Positions 43,014 to 51,688 of a DNA stretch of 64,000 bases are shown piece by piece. The stretch's first letter is position 1. Each line of letters starts with the position of its first letter. Position numbers and translations under genes: made by a program. The notes under the pieces were generated by a model. The model made no database searches. It worked only from the letters and a program-made list of their open reading frames with translations, and was not told the DNA's origin. Source of the stretch: Chryseobacterium sp. ZHDP1 (GTDB taxonomy: Bacteria; Bacteroidota; Bacteroidia; Flavobacteriales; Weeksellaceae); NCBI RefSeq assembly GCF_018603435.1, contig NZ_CP075682.1, positions 1,302,001 through 1,366,000 of the forward strand. Direction: 5' to 3'.

Positions 43014-43287
43014 AAGGCGACCTCTGCTGAGTTGATTTCGGTATTTAATTTTGTCATGTGGTGGTTGCGATATGGTACTGAATCATACTATTTTTCACGT
43101 CATCCAATGTCATCAGAAATTTAAAAATGATAGGAACAGAACATCAACGCAACTGACAAATCTCTACACTCTATAAATAAAATTTTACGATTTCTATCTA
43201 AACGATCAGATAAAATCTACTATACAAATGCTATGCTAGAAATTTTAATTTTCTGAAATGACGAGATTAAAATATCATCACTTGTAA

Positions 43288-43317
43288 TAAAAAAATCCCC
43301 AACAATGAGCTGAGGAT
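43288..43317 (-). terminator. Terminator candidate ending the minus-strand accessory region
   Basis: Read on the minus strand, TCCTCA and TGGGGA pair (one G-T) around the loop and are followed by seven T residues. It lies about 215 nt after the stop of the 306-aa gene. The remainder of 43058-43531 is AT-rich; I see no gene in it. Confidence 0.5.
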
Positions 43318-43531
43318 ATATCTTAAGTGTGTTTAATCGGCTATTCTTAAACTTAAATTGTGTAGACTATTTTATTACATTAAGATACAAAATTTTATAC
43401 ACTTGATTTCTTTTTAATATAAAAAAATATTACAGTCATTTACAAACTTCAAGGTATAATGTTAGTAGAAAAAGCTTTTGCCAAGATATTACTAAGCACT
43501 TTCACAACAAAAGAAACATTTTTTTGGCGGA

Positions 43532-44452
43532 TTAAACTCTTTCAATTTCTAACAATTCATATTCAATTTTTTCTTGTTTAGAAGCATAATTAATATAATA
43601 AACTCTTAAATGAATTTTACAATTTTGGTTAAGGTATAAGCGATCATATTCTATAAGAGTTTCTTCATCTAATTCATTATTTATATATCCCGAAATTGGT
43701 TTTCCTTCTGTATCTAGAATTTCAAATTTATTAGAATCTAATAACATTCCACGCAATACACCTTCTATTATTATTTCATCTTCATTTTCAATAACTGTAG
43801 ATATTCTTCGGTAAGCTTTATTTACTTGTTCATTACTCAATTCTACATGAACTTCACCACTATCCATTTTTAAAATAGAATTTTCATTTACCACCTCTTG
43901 TAAAAATTTCTTTAGGTTGCTTAGATTTCTTTTTGGTGTTTTTTCTATAATTTCAGAAAATAGATCCTCTTCTAATGCAGTATTCTTAATTAAATTAATT
44001 ACATCTTTCATAGCTTCTGAAGTGTCAACCAGATCATAAAGATCATGTTCATCGTAATCAATTCTAGTCAACTCTATTCCAAACGAACCCTTTGGCAATC
44101 CTGTTAAATATAGATCATTTTTAACCTTTTTCTTTGTACGTCCCCTTTTGCCAACTTTACCATATTTGTTGATAGCTAACTGCGTCTGAACTAGTCCTTG
44201 GACAGGCTGCGTAATCTTACTAACAAATGTTGATTTAATACCATCTGAGCCATAGACTGCATTACCACTAAATAAAAATTGCATTACTGGTTCGTGTATA
44301 ATATCAGGTATCTTGCTTAGCTCGTCGTTCAACATCTCAATTTTTTCTTGTAAGCTATCAGCCATCAATGGATGAGAACGAACCATTTCTAATAACCGTT
44401 CAGTATCAATTATTTCAGCTTTAATATTTTGTCTTCTATTATGTAAACTCAT
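43532..44452 (-). CDS. Hypothetical protein, partner of the DUF6932-like gene
   Basis: 306 aa, soluble, acidic at the C-terminus. Residues 10-55 are helical (LLEMVRSHPLMADSLQEKIEMLNDEL). A basic GKVGKRGRTKKKVK segment lies near 98-112, and the remainder is mixed alpha/beta (LTGLPKGSFGIELTRID, IIIEGVLRGMLLDSNKFEI). The last 80 residues resemble a small beta-barrel. Not recognised. Its ATG overlaps the stop of the upstream nucleotidyltransferase-like gene by 4 nt (ATGA), strongly suggesting a functional pair. Confidence 0.65.
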   Translation of the reverse strand: MSLHNRRQNIKAEIIDTERLLEMVRSHPLMADSLQEKIEMLNDELSKIPDIIHEPVMQFLFSGNAVYGSDGIKSTFVSKITQPVQGLVQTQLAINKYGKVGKRGRTKKKVKNDLYLTGLPKGSFGIELTRIDYDEHDLYDLVDTSEAMKDVINLIKNTALEEDLFSEIIEKTPKRNLSNLKKFLQEVVNENSILKMDSGEVHVELSNEQVNKAYRRISTVIENEDEIIIEGVLRGMLLDSNKFEILDTEGKPISGYINNELDEETLIEYDRLYLNQNCKIHLRVYYINYASKQEKIEYELLEIERV

Positions 44453-45006
44453 GATCTTAGTGACTTTAAATAATTTAGTGCTTCTATATCATTTGTTGTC
44501 GTATCTAAGGGTATTTTTAACATACCTTTCCAAATTCCATTTCTTTTATGTGTAAATAACTGTATCCAATATCTTGCCGATTCAACAGTAGATATCGGAT
44601 CATGGTCTATTGGTACAAAATAATGATCTAAGAAGAAGATGTTTTTGGCTAATTTTGGACTAAAAAACTCTGGAAAAACAACTTTAATGTCATATAGCTG
44701 TGGAATTGTTAAGCCTTGAAAAAAGGTAACAACATCAATATCTCTTGGTTGTCTGGATTCTGACACCTCAATATTTTCTAAAAAACTACCGTCCATCCAT
44801 TGAAATCCGCAGTTCATACCTGAATCTCTCATTTTCATTCTAAACTCTATAAACTTTTCTAACAAATTCACTCTGTGAGGCGATGTAGAAAATTTTTTAC
44901 ACAACTCTAAAGTAGTACATTCATAAGGAGATATATCACTTATTAAAGCGGGGTTTCCTAAATGTGGAGGCAGAACATTATTATGGTCAAAATCAGGAAT
45001 TGGCAT
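44449..45006 (-). CDS. DUF6932-like putative nucleotidyltransferase
   Basis: 185 aa from the ATG at 45006 (MPIPDFDHNNVLPPHLGNP); an upstream in-frame start (45063) would lie at or beyond the promoter. FQWMDGSFLENIEVSESRQPRDIDVVTFF contains the polymerase-beta pattern hG[GS] followed, after 14 residues, by D-I-D; the usual spacing is 9-13, so this is slightly long. Such enzymes act as toxins or defence effectors when paired with a cognate gene. The pair has its own promoter and lies at the distal end of the eCIS region. Function unproven. Confidence 0.7.
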   Translation of the reverse strand: MPIPDFDHNNVLPPHLGNPALISDISPYECTTLELCKKFSTSPHRVNLLEKFIEFRMKMRDSGMNCGFQWMDGSFLENIEVSESRQPRDIDVVTFFQGLTIPQLYDIKVVFPEFFSPKLAKNIFFLDHYFVPIDHDPISTVESARYWIQLFTHKRNGIWKGMLKIPLDTTTNDIEALNYLKSLRS

Positions 45007-45035
45007 CTTATAAAATAAGGTTATTGTTTTTAAGA

Positions 45036-45043
45036 CAAATATA
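45036..45043 (-). promoter_or_regulatory. -7 box for the DUF6932-like module
   Basis: Read on the minus strand, TATATTTG matches TAnnTTTG, 29 nt before the ATG at 45006. A TTG lies 17 nt farther upstream. It separates this pair from the lysozyme operon. Confidence 0.5.
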
Positions 45044-45083
45044 CACATATTTATAAAATGCAATACTAAGGTTTTCCGTAATA

Positions 45084-45524
45084 TTACTTCTCAAAAAACA
45101 AATCCGCTTCTGCTTTTCTTCTTCTCACCAAACCTGCCAGAACTTTTCCGCCTGCTGTGGTGTATTTTGTAGTAAACCAGGTTCTGATGGATTCTGCATC
45201 TGCTTTTTTATTGATAAGTGAGAACAAGGTATCCGATCCGCCTGTGTTGTACGTGTGCGAAACAAGAGCATCGAACTGGTTTTGGGTAAGCTGAATTTTA
45301 ATTTTTGCTGACACTATTTTTTCATAGGTGGGTAAAACCGATGCAAACAATTCTGCCCCTTTTTCCTTTGTAATCGGCAGATCTTTCATGGTCACTTTTT
45401 TGCCTCCGGGATAATAGGTATTTCCGTAGCCGATTGTCGGAATTCCGGCAGAATCCAGATAAGGTTTTGCGCTGAAGCCTTCGAATGATAAAATGAAGTT
45501 TATACCTTTTTGTGATGTTGTCAT
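45084..45524 (-). CDS. GH24 (T4/lambdoid-type) lysozyme
   Basis: 146 aa, no signal peptide. The catalytic triad pattern E-x8-D-x5-T is exact: E15, D24, T30 in SFEGFSAKPYLDSAGIPTIG. It cleaves peptidoglycan. Without a signal it needs another route to the periplasm, such as a holin or leakage. It overlaps the upstream spanin-like gene by 4 nt (ATGA) and follows the AAA+ ATPase gene in the same operon. Such lysozymes accompany phage tails and eCIS loci, presumably for particle release by lysis. Confidence 0.9.
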   Translation of the reverse strand: MTTSQKGINFILSFEGFSAKPYLDSAGIPTIGYGNTYYPGGKKVTMKDLPITKEKGAELFASVLPTYEKIVSAKIKIQLTQNQFDALVSHTYNTGGSDTLFSLINKKADAESIRTWFTTKYTTAGGKVLAGLVRRRKAEADLFFEK

Positions 45525-46090
45525 TTTTTAAAATATTTATAGGTGAAAAATGCGAGAATTATAATTCCTGCAATGATGGTGATAACAATCCATGCGCCTG
45601 CCTGAAATCCGTTTACTTTTATCTTTTTTGTCTGTGCAGAAATTTTGAGATCAGATTCTTTTTTTACTTCTTTAGAAATGATTTTCTGATCTGTGTTCCG
45701 GATAAGACTTACCGCCTGCTCTTTTTTTATCTCTGATTTTTTGTTGTCTGATTTCACATAATGATTATTGATAATATATTCTGCATTTCCCACAATTGAA
45801 ATACTCTGAAGCGTATCTTTCCCTACAATGTTGTGGTAAACAAAAGGATTGGCTTCATCGGATTTTCCTTTGATAAATATTTCTCCCGATTCTTCGTCTT
45901 TTCTATCATCAGAAAGCGTTTGCGAGGAAGTGTTCTGAGCAGACTGCCGGTTTTGTGAACTCAGGGAATCTGTTTTTACTTTTTCTGATTCCTTTCTGTT
46001 TTCTTCATAATGAGTGACTACTTTATTTTTACTTCTGCAGCCAAAAGCAATACTCATTAGCGTGATGAGCAGTAAAGTTTTTATTTTCAT
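45521..46090 (-). CDS. Candidate unimolecular spanin (N-terminal lipoprotein, C-terminal transmembrane helix)
   Basis: 189 aa. A lipoprotein signal (MKIKTLLLITLMSIAFGC, Cys 18) is followed by a long, hydrophilic, charged segment (about 19-160; Lys/Ser/Glu-rich) and one C-terminal transmembrane helix (AGAWIVITIIAGIIILAFF, about 165-183) with a Lys-rich tail. This outer-membrane-lipid plus inner-membrane topology is that of phage u-spanins (such as T1 gp11), which fuse the two membranes at lysis. The lysozyme start overlaps its stop. The call rests on topology and position, not on family similarity. Confidence 0.65.
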   Translation of the reverse strand: MKIKTLLLITLMSIAFGCRSKNKVVTHYEENRKESEKVKTDSLSSQNRQSAQNTSSQTLSDDRKDEESGEIFIKGKSDEANPFVYHNIVGKDTLQSISIVGNAEYIINNHYVKSDNKKSEIKKEQAVSLIRNTDQKIISKEVKKESDLKISAQTKKIKVNGFQAGAWIVITIIAGIIILAFFTYKYFKK

Positions 46091-46115
46091 GATCTTGGTG
46101 TTTGAAATTGGAGTT

Positions 46116-47429
46116 TTATGAGAATACTTTATCCTCTTTTAAATATTCTTTCCTGATACTTTCCAACAGCATCTCCGAATTAACTTTATATCCCGGTTCT
46201 TCCGATGCAATAGCCTTTAAGCATACATCCTGAATGATGTTCATAATATTGGATCCTGTAAGTTCGTATCTTCTGGAAATCTGATCCAGATTAATATCTC
46301 CCAAATCCAGCTGCTGCGGTAAATTCTGTTCCCAGATGCGCAGACGTTCTTCGTACTTAGGATTATTGAATTTTATACAGCTGTGGAAACGTCTCGTAAA
46401 GGCTTTATCCATATTGTTTTTGAAATTGGACGCCAGAATAATTAGTCCCGAAAAAGTTTCTATCCGCTGCAGGAGGTAGGAGACTTCCTGATTGGCATAC
46501 TTATCATGCGCATCGCGAACATTGGTTCTTTTCCCGAAAATAGCATCCGCTTCATCAAAAAATAATATCCAGTTTTTATTTTCTGCCTTATCGAATAATT
46601 TTGCCAGATGTTTTTCTGTTTCGCCGATATATTTTGAAACCAGCATAGATACATCTACTCTGAACACAGGACGCTGGGTATATTTTCCCAAGAGACTTGC
46701 AGCAAGCGTTTTTCCGGTTCCGGGATCTCCATAAAACAGTACGCGGAAGCCCGGTTTAAGTTTTTTCTGCATTCCCCAGTCTTCCATTAAAATCCGGCTG
46801 CTGTTGTACCAGTCTTCAATACCTTTAAGCTCTTCCAGAGTAGTTTGAGGAAGGATTAAATCTGCCCATGTTCTGCCTGTGTGAAGCTGTTCCGCAGGAA
46901 AATCGCTGCTCATTTTAGGAAGCTGTTCTGTCCCAAACATTAAAGCATCAAAAGCATCCTGATGAACACTGAACAGACTATTAACCGATGTGCTTTCCTG
47001 TGCAGAACCTGAAAAAACAAGAAGTTCTTCTTTTACCAATACTGAATTCTGCCCGAAATAATCCAGTGCTTTTAATCGTTCAGAAATACTTTCTCCGCCA
47101 AGAATGTACTGCAATGCCTGAACAGCAGGATTAAAAAGTCTTCCGTTGTCGTTAACCGAACAGAAATCAAAGAACGGACTGGATGGATATTCAAGATAAA
47201 CTCTCTTCAGTAAAGATGGATCCAATCTCGGCAGTAAAGCCATTAATAAAATAATAACTTCCTGATGAGTCAGTTTTTTTTCTGAAATGTAATTTCCCAG
47301 ATGAGAGCCTTTGTAATCGTTCGGATTAAACTGGGGTGCCAGATTAAAATCTTCATCAGAATGACTAACGCGCCATGTAATAACGCTTTCTAAATGGGTA
47401 AATAAGTTTTGTAATTGTATTGAATCCAT
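46116..47429 (-). CDS. AAA+ ATPase of the eCIS type (Afp15-like)
   Basis: 437 aa. N-terminal helical domain (about 1-185), then an AAA+ core: Walker A GDPGTGKT (234-241), Walker B ILFFDEAD (288-295), sensor-1 Asn 335 (LASNFK), Arg finger R346/R347 in AFTRRFH. C-terminal lid with LTGSNIMNIIQDVCLKA. This is the layout of the Afp15/PVC15 ATPases encoded near the ends of extracellular contractile injection system loci, where they are required for assembly. It lies 50 nt after a fibre-like gene and 25 nt before the spanin candidate. Confidence 0.82.
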   Translation of the reverse strand: MDSIQLQNLFTHLESVITWRVSHSDEDFNLAPQFNPNDYKGSHLGNYISEKKLTHQEVIILLMALLPRLDPSLLKRVYLEYPSSPFFDFCSVNDNGRLFNPAVQALQYILGGESISERLKALDYFGQNSVLVKEELLVFSGSAQESTSVNSLFSVHQDAFDALMFGTEQLPKMSSDFPAEQLHTGRTWADLILPQTTLEELKGIEDWYNSSRILMEDWGMQKKLKPGFRVLFYGDPGTGKTLAASLLGKYTQRPVFRVDVSMLVSKYIGETEKHLAKLFDKAENKNWILFFDEADAIFGKRTNVRDAHDKYANQEVSYLLQRIETFSGLIILASNFKNNMDKAFTRRFHSCIKFNNPKYEERLRIWEQNLPQQLDLGDINLDQISRRYELTGSNIMNIIQDVCLKAIASEEPGYKVNSEMLLESIRKEYLKEDKVFS

Positions 47430-47479
47430 TAATTCTATTCTTTTTCTTTATTAATTTAAAATTTAAGTTCCGGTTATCC

Positions 47480-49735
47480 TTAGTCGTAAACATAGATCTC
47501 AATAACACCGTACTGTTCTTCAAAATCTATCGGAGATTGGTCTGAAGTATTAAAAACACTCAGAATTATATGATCTGCCGATGCTCTGTAGCAGTAACAT
47601 TCTGCACGGTCTTTTTTATACGGTTTATTTATTCTTGCATTAATCCATACTTTATTTTCCGGAAATGCATCGCCCATTTTTCCTGTAAACTGTCCGTAAT
47701 CGGTACGTGCCCATTCAATATCTCCGAGTGTATTTTCCAGTACGATGAATTTTGGATCAAAAGTTCCGCCTGCATTGTTTAATAATGCTCTGTAAATTTT
47801 ATAGCTGCTTCCTGTAATGCTTTTTATCTTTTCGTCTACCCATCTTTTCTGAACAAAAGAATTTTCTGTATAATTATCTCCATAATAATTCTGCCCTACG
47901 ATACCGGGACCATCAGTTGGAGCTCCCACATCTATTCTGTCCAGCCATTGGGTAAGATTGATGTATTTGTCTAATCCCTGAGACAACGAAATCTGCATGG
48001 GACTTGATAATATCTGAGTTCTGTCGCCCATAAGATCACCCGAGAATATGGTTGTAAATCCGTCGGCAACGGAAATACTGGCAGCTCCACTTTTAATGGC
48101 TCCTCCCCCTTCGGTTGAAAATTCTATTTCTCCCGTTACAGGTTTTCCGGGTAAAGTCCCCGATAACGGAACAGGATCTGTTTTATTGATCCAACCAAAC
48201 TGCCCTGAAGAATTCCCCACAAATACTTTATTGTAAGATGCGTCTCCTGCCGGAATGTATGACGGATTGATGGAAAATGATCCGTTAAACTTTACCCATC
48301 TCTGAAGAAAATCTCCGGTAATTAAAGCCATGGCAAGAGTACTCTGCTGAAAACTTCCAAAAATGCCTTCGGAAGTGTTATTATATCCCGTTAAAGTATT
48401 ATTGGAGTGGATAATAAGTTTATTGGATAATGCACCGTCGTTATGACCTGCTCCAACACCGATCAGGATATTATTCTGACCTGTAATTCCCTGTCCTGAA
48501 GATGCTCCGATGATGATATTACGATCGCCTAAACCTGCTGTATTAGATGCTTTGTAACCGATAAGCGTATTCAGATTTCCGGTGGTCATATTATATCCGG
48601 ATGCTGTTCCTACTAAGGTGTTCTTAAATCCGGACGTTACTTTAAATCCGGTTTCTTCTCCTACCATTACATTAGAGTTTCCGGAAACTGCGTTTTGCCC
48701 TGCAACAACTCCAACAAACGTATTAAACGATCCTGTTGTAAGTTCCTGTCCTGCAGCAGCCCCAAAAGCAATATTGTTATTTCCGGTGGTTACTTTTGAG
48801 AGGCAGTTGTATCCGAATGTATGATTGTAAAATCCAGTATGATTAGGATTAATATTGCCCCAGAAAAAGGAATAAGTTGCTGGATTCACTCCAATATTGG
48901 CATAAGTACGTTCGGAACCATCCAGAAAAGTAATCGGTTTCGGGGAGTATGCATCTCTGCTCACAACAGAAGCTAGTGTTTCATCTGCCAGCGTTTCTGT
49001 TGTTGTAACTCCTGATGATCTTTTAATATAAAATTTCCCATCCGAAAGAGGCTTTTCTATTTTTTTATTCAGTTCACCCTGAAGTCCTTCCACCATTCCG
49101 ATGGTTACATTCGAGATTCCTGTAGGCAGATAATTATATTTATTGGTTTTTACACCGCCTTTAAAAAGATAAAGGGAAAAGCTTCCTGCCGAATCCGGAA
49201 TTGCAATAAAATCGTTATCCTGAAATTCGTATGATTCAGAATGTTCTGCAAATAAAGAGATGTCTTTTTCAGCACCTTCAACGAGATTGGTTATGCCCAA
49301 AGCCTCGATTTTTTCGGCAAGGATCTTTTGATTGCTGTCTACAAAATCGTTTAAAAGCATATATTTCGCATCGCTCTGGTCTTTTGTATAAACCGTTCCC
49401 GTATTATTTGCGTCATCAATAGTAGCGGTATTTTCAGGTTGTTTTCCTACTCCTAGTGCTGTTTTCCACGCCTGAAGATGGCTGCTGTCTAAATTTGAAG
49501 CATCTTTGGTGGCTAAATAATTGATATGGGAATCCTGATTTAATGTATGTGCATCAAAAGCTGCTTTGTCTGCTTTATTTTGCAGCTGCTTATCCAGTCC
49601 TTCAATTTTACTCGTCGGAATCGCATCGTTTTTATGCCAAAATGATGACCAGGATGCCTGAAATTCTTCCTGAGTAGGAATATCTCCGGTCTGGAAGTAA
49701 CTTAATATGGTGTTTAATGGTGTTGGTATTAACAT
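47480..49735 (-). CDS. Tail-fibre-like protein with shared N-terminal motif and YadA-head-like repeats
   Basis: 751 aa from the ATG at 49735; a start 11 codons upstream is possible. Residues about 8-48 carry the motif YFQTGDIPTQEEF...WHKNDAIPTSKIEGL, also seen in the genes at 50716-51621 and 51689-53548. A coiled and linker region follows. In the middle (about 300-425) there are about eight repeats of the form NxxxGxxAGxxxTxGxxNTxxG, like the head repeats of trimeric autotransporters. The C-terminal 200 residues look like a receptor-binding tip. Likely a trimeric fibre for the injection system. Confidence 0.72.
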   Translation of the reverse strand: MLIPTPLNTILSYFQTGDIPTQEEFQASWSSFWHKNDAIPTSKIEGLDKQLQNKADKAAFDAHTLNQDSHINYLATKDASNLDSSHLQAWKTALGVGKQPENTATIDDANNTGTVYTKDQSDAKYMLLNDFVDSNQKILAEKIEALGITNLVEGAEKDISLFAEHSESYEFQDNDFIAIPDSAGSFSLYLFKGGVKTNKYNYLPTGISNVTIGMVEGLQGELNKKIEKPLSDGKFYIKRSSGVTTTETLADETLASVVSRDAYSPKPITFLDGSERTYANIGVNPATYSFFWGNINPNHTGFYNHTFGYNCLSKVTTGNNNIAFGAAAGQELTTGSFNTFVGVVAGQNAVSGNSNVMVGEETGFKVTSGFKNTLVGTASGYNMTTGNLNTLIGYKASNTAGLGDRNIIIGASSGQGITGQNNILIGVGAGHNDGALSNKLIIHSNNTLTGYNNTSEGIFGSFQQSTLAMALITGDFLQRWVKFNGSFSINPSYIPAGDASYNKVFVGNSSGQFGWINKTDPVPLSGTLPGKPVTGEIEFSTEGGGAIKSGAASISVADGFTTIFSGDLMGDRTQILSSPMQISLSQGLDKYINLTQWLDRIDVGAPTDGPGIVGQNYYGDNYTENSFVQKRWVDEKIKSITGSSYKIYRALLNNAGGTFDPKFIVLENTLGDIEWARTDYGQFTGKMGDAFPENKVWINARINKPYKKDRAECYCYRASADHIILSVFNTSDQSPIDFEEQYGVIEIYVYD

Positions 49736-49780
49736 GGAAAAGATTTTTATTTTGTGTTTAGAGTTCAAGAAATTGTATCA

Positions 49781-49809
49781 TCGGTAAAACTTTAGAAAAG
49801 CTTTACCGA
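49781..49809. other. Hairpin in the 384-nt gap before the fibre gene
   Basis: TCGGTAAA (49781-49788) pairs exactly with TTTACCGA (49802-49809), loop 13 nt, without a T-run on either strand. It lies 46 nt upstream of the fibre gene start and could be an operator or a leader structure. In the rest of 49736-50119 I see no gene. Confidence 0.45.
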
Positions 49810-50119
49810 GTGATTGTTTATAACAGGTGATTAAAATTTGGTTAAGTCGGAAAAGATATTCCTTAATTATTCGGAGATGAATATTTTTTAATTTGAGTAT
49901 AAAAGAAACTCATCTACTATACAGCAATGATTACGTTTTAAAAAAAAGTGATTGATTGAAAGCGTAAAGAAGACTTTACCCGAGCTGCATGAAGTTATAG
50001 CTATTTGGCAATTTTTAGAGTTGTTAAAGCGCTATAGTTTAGCCAAATTCAATTTTGTAATGATAAAATTGTTTGTTTGGAATTAAAAAATACTATTACC
50101 TGATATAGATTACGGTTTA

Positions 50120-50716
50120 TTATGCTATCTGATCCAATAATGAGTCTTTGATAGTGGTTCCGTTAGGCAATACATGATTTAAAATATCTGCTATTTCCTG
50201 ATTATTTTCATTGGCAACGGCCTGCTTCAATTCATCTGATCCGTTTTCAATAAAGCTATTTAAAAGATTTTTTGTAACTCCGGACTGCTGATAATTTGTA
50301 TAATGACTGAAAAGGGAATCGATATGATGTTTTACACCTAATCTTACACCCGATTCCTTGAGATAATCAATAATACGTTTGCGTCTTTTAATAATCATCT
50401 CTGCACTTTCTGAAAGTGACAGGGAGACATACACAGGCTTAACAAGTACAGGATTTCCATAGATATCGAACCATTTAATAACGATGTTCAATCCTTTTAA
50501 AAATCCATTTTCATCCAGTTCATCAGAAAAACTTTTCTGAATTGCAAGATTCGTCTGTTCTTTGTCTAAAAAGTAACCTGTACTGGTTTTTCTTCCTTTT
50601 TCATAGATTGGCTCGCCTTTCACAATTCCATTTAAAATAGTGATATCTTTTGCCATTAGCTCAAAAGGTGTAAGATCCTTAAGATGCTGATTTTGTTCAA
50701 ATATTTTTAGTTTCAT
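50120..50716 (-). CDS. Hypothetical protein linked to fibre genes
   Basis: 198 aa without signal peptide. It has a beta-rich middle (LNIVIKWFDIYGNPVLVKPVYVSLSLS) and a helical C-terminal part (MIIKRRKRIIDYLKESG, NYQQSGVTKNLLNSFIENG). The start overlaps the stop region of the upstream fibre-like gene by one nt, so it is translated with it. Fibre genes in phages and eCIS are often followed by an assembly chaperone; that role is possible here but not supported by similarity. Confidence 0.6.
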   Translation of the reverse strand: MKLKIFEQNQHLKDLTPFELMAKDITILNGIVKGEPIYEKGRKTSTGYFLDKEQTNLAIQKSFSDELDENGFLKGLNIVIKWFDIYGNPVLVKPVYVSLSLSESAEMIIKRRKRIIDYLKESGVRLGVKHHIDSLFSHYTNYQQSGVTKNLLNSFIENGSDELKQAVANENNQEIADILNHVLPNGTTIKDSLLDQIA

Positions 50717-51621
50717 TAGTCTATAATTGTACTTGTAGGTTGATTATTTTGAATAACTTGATTGTTTAGATAATTACATTCGATTCTGATGTTTCTTACC
50801 ATATTTGCAGAACCGCCGCCCCATGTATTTACATTATTTTGCCCTGCATACAGATAACCGGTCATTAAAAGCTGTCCCGTATCTTCGTCATAAGCCTGAC
50901 ACACTATATTTTGAGTTACTGTAGTGAGATCTGCTTTGTAATAAAAATATAAATTGTCCCAAAGATTGTAATGATCGGTAACAAAATCTTTATCAATAAA
51001 TCTATGTCCCCAATAACCAGATTCTGGTCTATACTGAATAGATAGATCAGTATTATTTATAAATTTAATATTAGTGTTTACAATGTTTAATTGCTGACCT
51101 AAGTTATCTTTATATATTTGAACTAAAAATCTTTTATCTGTAAGCGTTCCGAATTCAAATCCTTCGGGAATTGTTGGCAGGTTATTTCCAAAAAATCTAT
51201 AAATTCCGTAATTAGATTCTATTTGATAATATAATCGATAATATTCGTAATTATTTAATCCTTCTTTTGGAAACTTTTTTGCTTTAATAATATAGGGTCC
51301 ATTGTCTAAAAAGTACTGTCTTTTTTCATTGCCGTAAGTATTCCCAATTTCTATGACCTGATCCTCAAATCCATCCTGACTTATAACCAGTGGAAATTTC
51401 AGTTCTTTTCCGCCATTATTCAAATCTATATAATAGATAACATATCCGTTGTCCATAGAAGCTAAGCTGTTTGCAAATTCTACTGTTTCTTTATTAGTGA
51501 GAATGTCATCTTTATGTTTTAAAGAATCTATTAATTCCGCAAATTGATCTTGCGTGGGATAATCCCCTTTTTCAAAATAAGATTTCAACACCTCCCGTGG
51601 TGTTATTTTATTTTCTTCCAT
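50716..51621 (-). CDS. Fibre-like protein 2 with shared N-terminal motif
   Basis: 301 aa. The N-terminus has TPREVLKSYFEKGDYPTQDQF...LKHKDDIL, aligned with the two other fibre-like proteins. The remainder is beta-rich with many Tyr and Asn residues (YRFFGNNLPTIPEG, WGHRFIDKDFVTDHYNLWDNLYFYYK) and a C-terminal NxxIQNNQP tail. It is probably an adhesin or plug-like baseplate accessory, attached through the shared domain. It lies between fibre-like gene 3 (67-nt gap) and the 198-aa gene (1-nt overlap). Confidence 0.6.
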   Translation of the reverse strand: MEENKITPREVLKSYFEKGDYPTQDQFAELIDSLKHKDDILTNKETVEFANSLASMDNGYVIYYIDLNNGGKELKFPLVISQDGFEDQVIEIGNTYGNEKRQYFLDNGPYIIKAKKFPKEGLNNYEYYRLYYQIESNYGIYRFFGNNLPTIPEGFEFGTLTDKRFLVQIYKDNLGQQLNIVNTNIKFINNTDLSIQYRPESGYWGHRFIDKDFVTDHYNLWDNLYFYYKADLTTVTQNIVCQAYDEDTGQLLMTGYLYAGQNNVNTWGGGSANMVRNIRIECNYLNNQVIQNNQPTSTIID

Positions 51622-51688
51622 ATTTTTTATTTTTTGTTTGGATTTTTTAAAATGTCTTTTTTAGTTTATAAAATTTACTTCTTTATTC

